Positions 10,101 to 20,635 of a DNA stretch of 64,000 bases are shown here, one piece after another. The notes under the pieces were generated by a model. It had not been told where the DNA came from, did no database searches, and saw only the letters and a program-made list of their open reading frames with translations. Positions within the stretch are counted from its first letter, which is position 1. The number at the start of each line of letters is the position of its first letter. A program made the translations under genes and the position numbers. Origin of the DNA: Hymenopus coronatus (Eukaryota > Arthropoda > Insecta > Mantodea > Hymenopodidae); NCBI GenBank assembly GCA_030762935.1, contig CM060883.1, positions 29,754,501-29,818,500 on the forward strand, read 5' to 3'.

Positions 10101-13100
10101 GGATATCTCGTAAATGGCTATTGCTACAAAAAAGTTACTTGCCATAAATTGTGTGTTTTAAAATATCTACACTTTTTGTGTAGTAGGAAGTTTTAGTCTA
10201 TCCCTTAATGTTTACTTGTTGTGCAACATTATATAAATTTCGTTCTAAATGAAGAGGACTTCAATAGTTATTCCCACAAAAATTAAAGATATACCTATCT
10301 TTTAATTTTAATATATCTATTAAGATATATCTTATATGTTTTACAAATAATGTGCAAATACATGAAGTTTTAATCAAAATTGTTAAGAGTCATTTTTCAA
10401 AAAGAAAAGAAAAAATAATCGAAAAATGTACCATATAAAGGGTAGTTTAGGATGGAGGGATTTTATTGAAAGTGTCTGGGTCTTATTTTTGGAAAGTACT
10501 AAACTTAAATAGCAAACTTTATATTTATCCGACACTTCGTTTTTGAGTTATGCTGTTCACAGTTTCACACGTATACATAAACCAACGAGTATTTATTTTA
10601 AAACCCTTTTTTTATTTAGAGGAGTTCAAAACATGTTTCTTTTGGTGAAATATTGATATAGAATTTTTGGGTGGAATTTAAGAAATCCTCTACCCACTAT
10701 ATAAATTGTAGAGAAAGTAATAAAATGATTCCATTTATCTTATGTTTTACTATTTAGTTTTATATCTGTATTTTTGTACTGTCTTTTTATTATTGAACTA
10801 CAGTGGGTTGAAAATTAAATTACAGTGTACGACACCGTTAAAAACATCCCAATGTCAATACCAGACATCTAATCGCTGTCTCCGTATCGCAGCCAGTAAT
10901 ACTGCGGAAAGAGGAACTGTTTAAGAAACCACCAATAATTAAAAAACCAATTTGACTGGAACTTTGCTCGTGTTTTCACTCAGTCGTCAGGAAAATATCG
11001 GACTGGCTATTGCAGTGCCTGGCTCAAAGCCCCTCCGGAGAATGAGGAGAGAGAATGCTGTGACGATGGCTGCGTCCTTAAAACCCAGGGGCCGCTGCCT
11101 AGCCTGTTCTACGACTCGCTTAATAATATGGTAAATGAACACAATAGCTGGACAAACATAGGCAGCCGTGTTACTTCCCTGCAGTCCAAGTAAAACAATC
11201 TAATGTGATTTCCGTGACTTCGACGACTGGAAATCTTCGGAGCCGGGCCATGAGGATATATAAGTGACCTTCAAAACTCCAGTAGTCAATGAGAAAGCCT
11301 TAGTGGGTTTGAAAACTCAATCTAGGGAGTACAAACGTTAAAGCAGTGAATAAGTATTTAGCTGACAGTAGACAGTACAAGAGTAGTCAATCGTCTGTTG
11401 TGACTCGGTTATTTTATGCACCAAGTGTGTAAAGTTAATGTTACAAATGTAACGTGTTGTGTAACGTTGAGTTACTTGGAGAGTTTACTGGAAGCGGATG
11501 TTTCTTATTTGTTACATTGGTGTCAGGAGTGGGATAAAAACAACAACACGGAGATGTTTCAGAGGTTATTAGGTAAGGTTGAGAAGACGGAGGTAAAAGT
11601 GGATTTTGGAATGGAAGAAACTAAGAATCAAATGAAGAATATAAAATCTAGGCTAGACAAAATGAAGTCAAAAATGGAATCCGAGATAGAGAAGATGAAG
11701 ATAGTAGTGTCCGAAATACAGACCTTAGATATCCTCAAGACGATGAAGATGCTATTGACCAAAATAGACAAAGACAGGCCGGCGTGGAAAAATACGTCAA
11801 TGGGCTCGTTGGAAAGGTGGAAGACATGCCAACGGCTTAACGCCCTGGAGGATTTCGGGGAACGGGTTAAGTCCTTGAAGCAAGAATCGACGGTAGTGCC
11901 AAGGTGCTTAACACTTTACTAGAAGAAATACTTAACGGAAGGCTTAGGGACATGGAGTTTGAGACGCCTGGATGCAACATTTCATCTGCGCGCGTCAAGC
12001 CACCGAAGTGCGATTTTTGAATTCTTCTACGGACAGTTTGCTGCCATCGCTATCTACAGAGGAGTAAGCAGCACAGCCTTCACGGACGGGCTGCAGGAGT
12101 TCTAAACTCATGCCGGATTCACAATGGAAGCGATACTGGCGACGCGACATGGGTCTCAGCGCGACTCCGCATTGGTCATGGGAACTAGTGGTACAATTTG
12201 ACATTACTGAAGGGTTACTATGTATCTAGTTGTATTAATACACACCGGTTATTTCAGACTCACAGAAGGTCGTGGCAATTTCTGACCATTTATGCTTTTT
12301 CATCATATTTTTATAGCATAAGAATTTGAACTTCATAGAACTCGGGATGCAGCCTCACCATTTCAATAAGGATTTCTTCTGAAAACGAATGAACTGCCCT
12401 TGATGTTGACGCCATGTTTAACAACTTTAACAAGCGCCACAGAATATCAAACAACAGGAATTCTGTGGATGATGCCCATGCCGCGTGGTAAAAGTCCAAT
12501 CCAATTCAACTTTCTTTGCACGGGTTTCGTCGCGTTAATTCTGAATTCCTATTGGCCAATCGTTTTGCCACGCGTGCCGCGTCGCGAATATCACTCACTC
12601 CATTGTGAATCCGGCATCAGTTTCTAGGTCGGTGTCGTCCGTAGACGTCTGGGAGGCCTTCAAAAGCAGCTTCGGGAACCATTGCTTGGCCGCAGTCGAT
12701 CGTAGTTAGCTAAAATCGAGGCAGCAACAAGTACGAGAGACGATGCAGAAGCTTGTCTTGGCCATTGAACTATTATGAACAAAGATCAGTTATGTCTTCC
12801 GAGAAACCGCTTACTCTTTTGTTGACAGTTGTGGGATACCGACATACTGAACTTAAATATCAAGTTTGATATTTAACAGAGTATCATTTCAGTTTGTGCT
12901 ATTCACAGTCACACACACGCGCGCAATACTCTTTACTTTCTCTAGCATGTATGTACATATGATGTTCATGATAAATAGAGAAAGTATTGTATTTCATCCA
13001 AAAATTCGATGTCGATATTTCATCGGAGATATGTTTTAAGGTCCCCTGAACCCGAAGAAAGCATTTTTAGAAAAAAATCCGCGTGTGTATGTGCGCGCGC

Positions 13101-16100
13101 TTGTGGACAGCTTAGCTAAAAAAAAAAAGACTATTAAATAACAAACTTGGTATTTATCTTTAGTATCTTCCAAGGATGCGACACGAAGATCTTCAAGAAA
13201 ATCCCTCCACCTTCTTTTTCTCAAAAATGGTTTTAACGATTTTGATTAAAACATTAAAGATATTTATGTGCATCAGAAATAAGATGTACATTTTGAATTT
13301 TCTGAAGGCCTCTTTATTCTGGACGAGTTTTGCAGAATTTTACATACTAGTTAAACCGTAAATGATAGTCAAAAACTTAATACACAGAAACGTAGATCCC
13401 ATTAAAACACATAATGTGTATATATATTTTTTTCCTTGTAGAGTTGACCGTTTTTTTAGATATTCTTTGTTATTGGTTTCAATTTTAAACGACCTAACTT
13501 TTCTCAAACCGGATTAAGCCAAGCAAACCGAACCTTAATTGTTTCACATAGCGACCAGTTTTTAAAAGCTATGACTGTTGTTTTAGCCTAATGTGTTCCC
13601 TTATTTCTCTTCTATTTGCAAGGAAGCAAGTAATAAGACCAATTCTGCTATTGTTTATCTCGATTAGCATTATATAAATAAAAGAAGAATCTTCTATACT
13701 AATGGTTTGTGTATGGAATAGCTAGAGGAAGCTATGTGAATGGAACACATGAGATGTTTTTGATTGTAGGATCCTCAAAACATGTAGATATTTTTAGTGA
13801 AGTCTCGCTAAACAACTTTTGAGTGGAATATACTAACTTCTCTGCGTACTATGTACGCGATAGAGAAAGTAAAAAGTGGAAAATATTTTCTCTACTACTA
13901 GCATAGTAAATAGAAAAATCTGATGTGTACCATTCACATGACTTTCTCTATATCCCTGCAACAAATTATTCTTAAAAAGCTTATACTTCTATTTGCTTTA
14001 TGCTAATCAGAAAACATGAGCAGAAATATCCTTATTACTTGCTTCCTTGTAAATAGAAGCGAAATAAGGGACTACCATAGGTTAAAATGATAGTCAAAAG
14101 CTGGTTTCTATGTCAATGATGTTCCTTTGTTTATATGGATAGGAGTTGACAAGTTCCTATATGAGAAAATTATAAATTTTTCATAGCAGAAACCAAAAAT
14201 AAGGAATGCCTCAAAAACGACGAAGTCACGAAAAAATGTATATAACATAAATTGTGTTTTAAGGTGCTCTATATTTTTTGTGTAGTAAGTTTTTGTCCAT
14301 CTCTTACGGTTTAGCAGTTATTCAAAATTCAGTAAAATTCATCCAGAATAAACTACTCTTCAGAGGCTATTCCCAGAAAATTCAAGATATACCTTTTATT
14401 TGTCAGGTAAATATCTTTAATATACGAAATTTTAATCAAAATCGTTACAGCCATTTTTGAGAAAATCAAAAATTTTGAAAAAAGTTCCATGTAAAGGGTA
14501 GTTGGGGGTGGGGAGATTTTTCTCAAAACCTTCGTGTCGCATCCCTGGAAGATACTAAACTTAAATACCAAGTTTGGTATTTTACCGACTTTTCGTTTTT
14601 GAGTTATCGTGTTCACAGACCCACGGACACACTGACACACGGACACACACACACACACGGATTTTTTTTTGTGAAAATGCATTTTTTGGATATTGGGGAC
14701 CCTAAAACATATATTTCCGGTGAAATCTCGGTATCGAATTTTAGGGTGGAGTGCAATACCTTCTCTATACACTATGTGTAGACCTTTTTGTGAAAATGAA
14801 TTTTTTGGATATTGGAGACCCTAAAACATATATTTCCGGTGAAATCTTGGTATCGAATTTTAGGGTGGAGTGCAATACCTTCTCTATACACTATGTACAT
14901 AGTGCGTATAGAGAAAGTAAAAACTATTGTATTCCACCCAAAAATTCGTGCACATACAAGTACATTGTAATAAAACTGTTTCTGCTAGTATTTATCATTG
15001 CATTTAATTATTTACATTTATGGTGTTTATCTTTTACACTTGTGCAATTCAAAATTTTTTATATCGGAGATTACAGATAATTGTGGTTTGGTTTGAAAAT
15101 ATAGAGAAATACTTTTCCTAAATCTAGCGCAGAGGCATTTTATGTTACGTTATATAATTTTTTTTTCTTTTCGGCTTGAGGTTGTTTTCCAGCATAACTT
15201 TATGTCGGTTGTGTACAGGTTTTGGTTAAACTTCAGTTTCTGAAGAAATCCATGTTTAAAACTAATTAGCTGTTTACTTAGGATCATTTCATTCTGGAGA
15301 TTCGAAATATTTACACGTTATTATGACACCAGGTTGAAAAAATGGACACAGTTGCCTTAAATTATTTGTTCGGGATATGATGACAATGGAAATAACGATG
15401 GCCAGCTGAGGCGGGAACATCTAGCACCTCAACCACCGTGAATCTTGAATGAATAAGTGTATTTATTGACATAGCAATATCATACACAGAATTTCAACAA
15501 TCGCACGGGTCCACAGACCGTACGTGCTTTTGTAATACACATTACAAACAATATTAAAACAACAACAAAGAATTAAAAGAGTAAACACGGAAATAAAAAG
15601 ACAAAGGTAATACACAGTTAAAAGCAATATTAAAAAACAATAAAGAATTAAAAGTGAACCCGAAAATAAAAATACAAAGATATTCAAATATAGCAATTTA
15701 AATTTACAGCACAGAGTACATTTTCATAAATGCACCCTCTTATAATAGATAACTACACTTAAAAGACATATATACACATAATATATACACCATATATAAA
15801 ACCATAGTACAACAGTGACCTAAGTATGACATAATATATATGTAGAACATTGTAGTCACTTTTGTTTAGTTGATCTTATTCCTCCCCCCCCCCTTCTCTG
15901 TTGGCAGCCTCCACAGATCTCAGCTGTCTTGCCTTAAGTATAAATTTACCTAGCCCGTCCATGTTTTCTGTGCCTGCCAGTAGCGTCCAACATGCTTCTA
16001 GCCCTACATTCGCAGTGGTAAAAAATCGTGGCAAATATTTTTCCCACCATTTCTCCGTACCCCTACAATCTTAGTGCTTACAACCGCAGGAAGATGGTGG

Positions 16101-19100
16101 TGAAGTAACCGTAGGTGACGAATGGACTACAGGTATAGACGCGCAGAATTGCCTGATAGTTCCAGACCAGGGAACACGCCCCTGCAGGGGAGGCTCGACA
16201 AGCTTGCCTCTGACAGAGCCGAGAATTTCCAAATCTCAAGCTCTACCCCAGCTATCACTACAGCCCTGCTATCAACCTGAAAGTTGAAAGGGAAATGAAA
16301 GGACAGGAAATGAGGGAAAGGAGAATCGCGGTAAAATACCAGCATTAGTCTTGGTGACCAGAGGAAATCTCCCAAAAGTGGACCGATCTCTGGACCTCCC
16401 GAATTTGGGCCGCAGACAAAACCGCATGAGTCATCCTAATCGGTCGGAATAAAGTTAATTTGTTTTCTACCACAAACTTTCAACATTGACAATTTTTTTT
16501 CTTGATGAGTACATAGCTTACCTTAGCAGTAATCGTTTCTCCAAACTCGTTATCGTCAAACTCCCAAGCTGTACAGGTGGTTGTTTCGTTGGTGTGGGTG
16601 ATAACTTTTTGGGAGTAGTCCAGAACCCAGACGGAGCAGGGGTCGAACTCGGTCTTGCCATCCTGAAAAGCAGTGAAAGTAGCTCTAATGAAAATATATA
16701 TTTATGCATTCTAGTACAGGTCGTAAGGTGAGATATGAACAAATCTTGCGCATAGGGGAAGTTGCTTTTCTTCCCTCCCTCGCTGTAACGGCTGAGAGGG
16801 GGAATAGAGATGTCAGTTAGGCGCGAATGACTAAACACAACCACAACAAGGTGAAGTGCTAAAGCAATTACAAATCACATAAAAGTCAATGTTGGCACAG
16901 CCATAGTTATAGTGAAGTCACTTTGTTCGTTATCAAGCTAATTTTAATTCATATATAATTTTAATTCACAGATTTAAAAACAAACCCCCCCCCACCACAA
17001 ACTACCCTTTACATGGAACATTTTTCAAAAGCTTTGGTTTTCTCAAAAAAGGCTCTAACGATTTTGATTAAATTCTCTTATATTTAAGATATTTTTATAT
17101 CAAATAAAATGTATACATTGAATTTCCTGGGAATAGCCTCTGAAGACGTCTTTTTTTGGATGAATTTGTCTGAATGTTGAGTAACTGGAGCACCGTAAGA
17201 AATAGACAAAAACTTATTTCACAAAAATGTATATCTTAAAACAGACAATTTGTGGCATATACTTTTTTTTCGTGGGGTTGATCGTTTTTGAGATATTCCT
17301 TGTTATTCTTTTCAGCTATAAAATACTTATCCTTTTCTCATACAGGAATTTTTCAACTTCAACTACATAGCAACCATCTTTTGACAATCACTTTAGCCTA
17401 TGGTACTCCCTTATTTCCCTTCTACTTATATGGAAGCAAGTAATAAGACAATTTCTGCTAATTTTTCTCGATTAGTATGAAGTAAAGAGAAAAATAAACT
17501 GTTTTAACAATAATTTGTTGTAGATATGTAGAGAAAGTCATGTGAATGGAACACATAATATATTTAAAATTCTGTTCTAGGAAGATGTATACCATTATAT
17601 TTTAATACACATTTAGAACCTGTTGTTTCAAACAATGTAAATGTTTTTAATACTTGTTTAGGTTTCTTTTGGCTTTGAAGCACAAGTTCACTCTTTCGGG
17701 CATACACAAGATTGTTCACTAGATTGCTACACTTGCACAGTAATGCTATTTCAAGGTTCTGATAATGCCTCTCGCAGCTCTTGTCTCTGCCAAGCATGTT
17801 TTACTTATCTCCAGTTGAGTTGCAGTATCGCTGTATGACTTACCGCACTTATGCGTACCAATTACTTGCCATTTTATATTCAGCTTCACCTTTTCTCTCT
17901 CCCCATTTTTACGTTCTCTAAACGTACTATGTACATAGTATATAGAGAAGGTGTTGTAATGCACCCAAAAATTCGATACCTAGATCTCACCGGAAATACA
18001 TGTTTTGGGTCCCCCTAAATCCATAAAAAGCATTTTTGGTAAAATGTCCGTGTGTATGTGTCTGTGGAAAACATAGCTCAAAAACGAAAATTCCGTTAAA
18101 TATCCAACTTCCAAGGATACGTCACGAAGATTTTCAAAAAAATCCCCTTACCACCAACTACTCTTTACATGAAAAAAATTTCAAAACTTTTGATTTTTTC
18201 AAAATGGCTTTAAAATTCTTGATTAAAGTTGCGAATATTAAAGATAATTACCTGACAAATAAGATGTGTGTATTGAATTTTCTGGGAATAGCCTCTGAAG
18301 ACTATTTTATTCGGATGAATTTTAAGGAATTTTGTATAACTGGCAAACCGTAAGAGATAGACAAAAACTAACTCAACAGAAAATATAGAGCTCGTTAAAA
18401 CACGCAATTTATGTTATATACATTTTTTTTGTGTAGTGGATCGTTTTTGAGAAATTCCTTGTTATTGGTTTCAGCTTTAAAAACTTACTTTTCTCATGCA
18501 AGGATTTGGCTACTCCTGTCCATACAAAGAAAGGAATTTCAGTCACATAGCAACCAGCTTTTGTCTCTCACCTAAACTATGGTACTGCCTTATTTCGCTT
18601 CTGCTTACAAGGAAGCAAGTAATAAGACTATTTCTGCCAATTTTTTCTCGATTAGCATGAAGTAAATAGAAGCATAAGCTTTTTAACAATAATTTGTCAC
18701 AGAGATGTAGAGAAAGTCATGCGAATGGATCACATCAGATTTTGTTATTATTGTTTCATTTGTATGGCCTCCTTTAACTTCTATGGTCATATCGGGGGCT
18801 TTGACTTGAGAAACAACTACTGGTGTTTTCCTCACTGAACCTTTGGTATCTTAATGTAGGTTTTTCAGATTTATACTGTTAAATACTCGTACACATTCAT
18901 TAACTCTCATATTCATACTTCTAGTCTGAGTGGGGGATAAGGAATTTCCCAGCCGGGAGTCATACCCGAGACCTCTGGATGAGAAGCGGTAGAGGCAGTC
19001 AATCACAATATTACATTAATTTATTTAAGATGCTCATTAAAGCATATTCTAACAGGTCCCGACACCTCCATTCCAACTAACATTTATTGTTAAAATAAAA

Positions 19101-20488
19101 ATCTGATGTGTTCCATTCACATGACTTCTGTATATCTGTGCCACAAAGTATTGTTAAAAAGCTTATGCTTCTATTTACTTCATGCTAATCGAGAAAATCT
19201 TTATACTTGCTTCCTTGTAAGTAGAAGGGAAATAAGGGAGTACCATAGGTTAAAGTGATAGTCAAAAGCTGGTTGCTATGTGACTAAAGCTCCTTTGTTT
19301 GTATGGCTAGGAGCTGACAAATTCCTGTGTGAGAAAAGTAGTGTTTTTTAAAGGTGAAATCAAAACCCAGATATAACTCAACGAGAAAAATGTATATAAC
19401 ATAAATTGTGTGTTTAAACGTGCTCAAAATTTTTTGTGTGATCAGTTTTTGTCCATTTCTTACAGTTTAGCAGTTATGCAAAATTCCGTAAAATTCATCC
19501 AGAATAAAGTAGTCTTCAGAGGCTATTCCCAGAAAATTCAAGATATACATTTTATTTGTCAGGTAAATATCTTTAATATACGATATTTTAATCAAAATCG
19601 TTAGAGCCATTTTTTTAGGAAATAAAATTTTTCAAAAAAAGCTCCATGTAAGGGGTATTTGGAGGGTGGGAGGATTATTCTCAAAATCTTCGTGTCGCAT
19701 CCCTGGAAGATGCGAAACTTAAATACCAAGTTTGGTATTTTACCTACTTTTCGTTTTTGAGCTATGCTGCCCACAGACACACACACACGGACATTTTTCT
19801 AAAAATGCTTTTTTTTTTTTTTTTGATTCAGGATGTCTCAAAACATATATTTCCGGTGAAATCTTGGTATCGAATTTTTGGGTGCAATACAATACCTCCT
19901 CTATACACTATGTACATAGTACATGTAGAGAAAGTAAAAATTACTCTCACATGACAGTGTTTGAACGTGGGACCTACACCTGAAGGCCAACGCGCTCACG
20001 GTTGTGCTGCGGGAGAAAGTCACTCACTTATAGGAATATAGTCAAATTAATAGTTAGATTTGGTATTAATAATTTACCTTAGAGTATGAAAATAATTAGT
20101 AATGCGGAGAGAAAATGCTATAACTGAAAGCTTGAGATATCTCTTCAATATTTTGCCAAGTTCAATAACAGTTTGGCATCGCCGTGAGACAAATGTACCT
20201 TACCTTCACGACTGTTGGATGACTGAGGTTGCGCCACTCGTCCACAGGCATGTTTAGAAGACTTGGAGGTCGGGCGCACCAGAAGTCCACGGCCGGCGCC
20301 TGGAAGGTCATTGCAAATATATGCCATGTGCAGGGGATGTTGAATAGTGACAAGAAGAAGGTCAGTTGAAACTGCCACCGCCCAAAGTTGCCTATCGCCT
20401 GAGATATCGGGTCGTCATCCTCTGGTTCTTCCTTGGTCACTACCACGGCAACATCCGCTGCAGTGGGGGGCGTCGAGCTCGTCGTCAT
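6946..20488 (-). CDS. SLC22-type organic cation transporter, 5' four exons (partial gene)
   Basis: The product is probably a plasma-membrane carrier of the major facilitator superfamily, SLC22/Orct branch, which moves organic cations or related solutes. Exons on the minus strand are 20488-20204, 16662-16522, 8121-8018 and 7100-6946 (285, 141, 104 and 155 nt). All junctions use GT donors and AG acceptors, and the frame stays open for 228 codons. Visible landmarks are an acidic cytosolic N-terminus, segment 1 at about residues 40-62, a long extracellular loop with cysteines and N-glycosylation sites (N87-L-S, N120-E-T), and the loop end TAKWSLVCE. The MFS motif A follows at 172-182 (GMVSDRFGRKK), then segments 3 and 4. 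Family members are usually about 500-600 residues, so over half is missing beyond the window edge. The introns are full of HINEs and SINEs. The exact substrate and orthology cannot be told. Confidence 0.88.
7330..7700 (-). mobile_element. Family A SINE, tandem dimer (-) in intron 3
   Basis: Two head-to-tail units (7330-7510 and 7511-7700) start with the same ACCGCAGGCGATGACACTGA on the plus strand. On the minus strand unit 2 has the family A head (CTCACCTAGAGAGCCC, TGTTCGATCC), and both units have the shared GGTTTTCTC core. Unit 1 lacks the tRNA head. Open frames of 118-127 codons across the dimer are incidental. It lies inside the 917-bp intron 3. Confidence 0.65.
8018..8121 (-). CDS. Transporter exon 3 (TM2)
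   Basis: It encodes residues 143-176 plus two bases of R177, starting WSLVCE, the typical end of the large SLC22 extracellular loop. Segment 2 follows and the exon ends at MVSD of motif A. The acceptor is TTTCAG with AG at 8123-8122, and the donor GTATGT starts at 8017. The split arginine codon AG|G joins exactly to exon 4. Confidence 0.9.
8374..9044 (-). mobile_element. HINE-like element, 5'-truncated, carrying a short insertion
   Basis: The 3' terminus is at the left (CTAATGTGTTCCATTCC). The body is recognisable up to the G-rich block at about 9020-9030, after which the sequence changes into a TG-rich stretch. A 114-bp insertion with a 12-bp target duplication lies at 8462-8575. Confidence 0.65.
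8462..8575. mobile_element. 114-bp G+C-rich insertion with 12-bp target duplication
   Basis: It is flanked by TAATCAAGATAA at 8450-8461 and 8576-8587, a perfect duplication of HINE sequence. The insert is far richer in G+C than its surroundings and has no long terminal inverted repeat. A target duplication of this length points to LINE-assisted retroposition of a short RNA or SINE fragment. I do not recognise the RNA. Confidence 0.6.
9045..9198. repeat. TG-rich tract and perfect 29-bp foldback
   Basis: A TG/TATG-rich tract is followed by inverted arms at 9091-9119 and 9167-9195. All 29 bases match, across a 47-base loop. A transcript would form a long hairpin. It may be a foldback transposon remnant, a young palindrome or a small-RNA precursor; no other copy is seen in the window. 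Confidence 0.7.
9199..10072. other. Unannotated A+T-rich intronic DNA
   Basis: This lies in transporter intron 2. I see no exon-like frame, tRNA box or transposon terminus. Confidence 0.3.
10073..10720 (-). mobile_element. HINE-like element, old 3'-truncated copy (-)
   Basis: The middle and 5' portions are recognisable despite strong divergence: GTGTGTTTTAAAATATCTACA, the GAGTTATGCTGTTCACAG box and a terminal TAGAGAAAGTAA at 10709-10720. The 3' terminal block is missing. Confidence 0.6.
10820..11415 (+). mobile_element. Possible LTR and leader of a Ty3/Gypsy element
   Basis: This region immediately precedes a gag-like frame. It contains a TATA-like GGATATATAAG near 11251-11261, followed about 25-30 bases later by CAGTAGTCAAT, in the arrangement expected for an LTR promoter and start. 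No second LTR is in the window, so the boundaries and the LTR call are inference from position. Confidence 0.35.
12111..12616 (-). mobile_element. Harbinger-like element with 3-bp target duplication
   Basis: The terminal inverted repeats begin TGCCGGATTCACAATGG: 17 bases are perfect, and similarity continues inward (GACGCGAC / GACGCGGC). The 3-bp direct repeat TCA flanks it at 12108-12110 and 12617-12619. A 3-bp duplication of T-N-A type fits PIF/Harbinger. No transposase remains, but the minus strand carries the start of a MADF protein, a common partner gene in this superfamily. It is inserted in the gag pseudogene. Confidence 0.65.
12311..12415 (-). pseudogene. MADF-domain N-terminal fragment
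   Basis: From ATG at 12415 the frame reads 34 codons, including FSEEILIEMVRLHPEFYE, the first helix of a MADF (Myb/SANT-like DNA-binding) domain. It then stops at 12311. A full MADF domain is about 85 residues, so this is a truncated remnant or a first exon whose continuation was deleted. Position inside Harbinger-type inverted repeats supports origin as the element's accessory ORF. Confidence 0.5.
12846..12929 (-). mobile_element. HINE-like element, fragment (-), left part of a split copy
   Basis: ACTTAAATATCAAGTTTGAT and the CACAGTCACACACACGCGCG microsatellite belong to the middle of the element. The copy is cut by the plus-strand copy at 12930. Its 5' end lies at 13756-13872. Confidence 0.6.
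12930..13755 (+). mobile_element. HINE-like element, near-complete nested copy (+)
   Basis: The 5' end ACTTTCTCTAGCATG is at 12934 and the 3' end is GTGAATGGAACACATGAGAT. The 5' palindrome is decayed. It interrupts an older minus-strand copy. Confidence 0.7.
13756..13872 (-). mobile_element. HINE-like element, 5' end of the split copy
   Basis: CCTCAAAACATGTAG, GTGAAGTCTCG and a closing GATAGAGAAAGT at 13859-13870 are the 5' part of a minus-oriented copy, continuing from 12929. Confidence 0.55.
13914..14921 (-). mobile_element. HINE-like element with internal tandem duplication (-)
   Basis: The 3' end is AATCTGATGTGTACCATTCAC at the left and the 5' end is TAGAGAAAGTAA at 14909-14920. A segment of roughly 115-120 bp at the 5' side is present twice in tandem, so GACCCTAAAACATATATTTCC occurs at about 14699 and again at about 14818. 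The first repeat ends in a partial 5' palindrome. The copy is therefore about 1.0 kb instead of about 0.87 kb. Confidence 0.8.
14922..15430. other. Unannotated intronic DNA
   Basis: A short 5' HINE scrap (TTCCACCCAAAAATTCG, 14932-14948) is followed by A+T-rich DNA without recognisable features. Confidence 0.3.
15535..15682. repeat. Imperfect tandem duplication, about 75 bp
   Basis: Two adjacent units (about 15535-15608 and 15611-15682) share blocks such as CAATATTAAAA and AAAGAATTAAAAG. On the minus strand an AATAAA lies nearby (about 15464), so this may be the 3' end of an unknown retroelement. That reading is inference. Confidence 0.4.
15683..16500. other. Unannotated intronic DNA, G+C richer
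   Basis: A pyrimidine run lies at 15880-15898, and more G+C-rich DNA extends to about 16430. No family was recognised and no exon-like frame is supported. Confidence 0.3.
16522..16662 (-). CDS. Transporter exon 2 (large extracellular loop)
   Basis: It encodes residues 96-142 in phase 0 (47 codons): DPCSVW, an N-glycosylation site at NET, and CTAWEFDD followed by ETITAK, the signature end of the SLC22 extracellular loop. The acceptor is TTTCAG with AG at 16664-16663, and the donor GTAAGC begins at 16521. The two cysteines probably form loop disulphides, as in the family. Confidence 0.9.
16983..17558 (+). mobile_element. HINE-like element, 5'-truncated (+) in intron 1
   Basis: It begins in the C-rich block before ACTACCCTTTACATGG and runs to the normal 3' end TAGAGAAAGTCATGTGAATGG. 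The 5' palindrome and the microsatellite are absent. Confidence 0.75.
17907..18739 (+). mobile_element. HINE-like element, complete copy (+)
   Basis: The 5' palindrome is at 17912-17951 with an intact ACTATGTACATAGT centre. The 3' end is TAGAGAAAGTCATGCGAATGG. It lies in transporter intron 1. Confidence 0.8.
18915..19010 (-). mobile_element. SINE family E fragment (-)
   Basis: On the minus strand CTCGGGTATGACTCCCGGC followed by TGGGAAATTCC parallels the family E head at 49671-49830 (GGGTGCGATTCCC, GGGAAATTGTTCC). It is short and diverged. Confidence 0.45.
19098..19940 (-). mobile_element. HINE-like element, complete copy (-)
   Basis: The termini are AATCTGATGTGTTCCATTCAC at the left and TAGAGAAAGTAA at 19926-19937. 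The CA tract is short (19778-19788). Confidence 0.8.
19960..20025 (-). mobile_element. tRNA-like fragment
   Basis: On the minus strand GTGAGCGCGTTGGCC and GGTCCCACGTTCAAAC resemble an A-box and B-box region. There are no closing stems, so it is probably a SINE head remnant. Confidence 0.3.
20204..20488 (-). CDS. Transporter exon 1 (N-terminus, TM1)
   Basis: It encodes residues 1-95. An acidic leader (EEPEDDD) precedes a hydrophobic segment at 40-62, then the start of the extracellular loop with WCARPP and an N-L-S glycosylation site. The donor GTAAGG begins at 20203. I chose ATG 20488 over 20506 because CAG just upstream (20493-20491) looks like a splice acceptor, so the codons from 20506 would be intronic. 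A 5' untranslated exon is then expected upstream. Confidence 0.85.
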
Positions 20489-20635
20489 AGCTGCGGACCA
20501 AAACATTTCTACCTTAGCTTCTGTATCCCTGGGTTATATAATACAGCAACCATCTCAGAACTGCCTGCCGCTGCAGGGAAAATTAATTATGCTTTACTCA
20601 AATTAGTTTTAATTCTTTGCTTCAGTGGACTCTTA

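Larger units (their letters stand above)
11416..12780 (+). pseudogene. Ty3/Gypsy-like gag pseudogene, interrupted
   Basis: Gag would form the retroelement's capsid. An intact 168-codon frame (11416-11919) has a charged coiled-coil-like stretch at about residues 45-105, rich in K, E, M and I. After its stop, gag-like sequence resumes in other frames: a block with FYGQFAAIAIY near 12020-12055 and, beyond an inserted Harbinger-like element (12111-12616), a block with WEAFKSSFG and CLAAVDRS near 12650-12710. These resemble the DRFG...LAAAYRSQLK region of arthropod Gypsy gag. Stops and frame shifts break it in several places and no pol follows. It lies in intron 2 of the transporter, opposite strand. 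Confidence 0.6.

Noticed and set aside
11416..11922. Host gene for a 168-residue coiled-coil protein
   Set aside because: The downstream sequence carries broken Gypsy gag motifs, and the frame follows LTR-like promoter sequence. A retroelement origin explains it better.
20489..20506. Upstream ATG at 20506 as the transporter start
   Set aside because: A CAG acceptor lies between it and ATG 20488, so those six codons are probably intron. It remains possible if no 5' untranslated exon exists.
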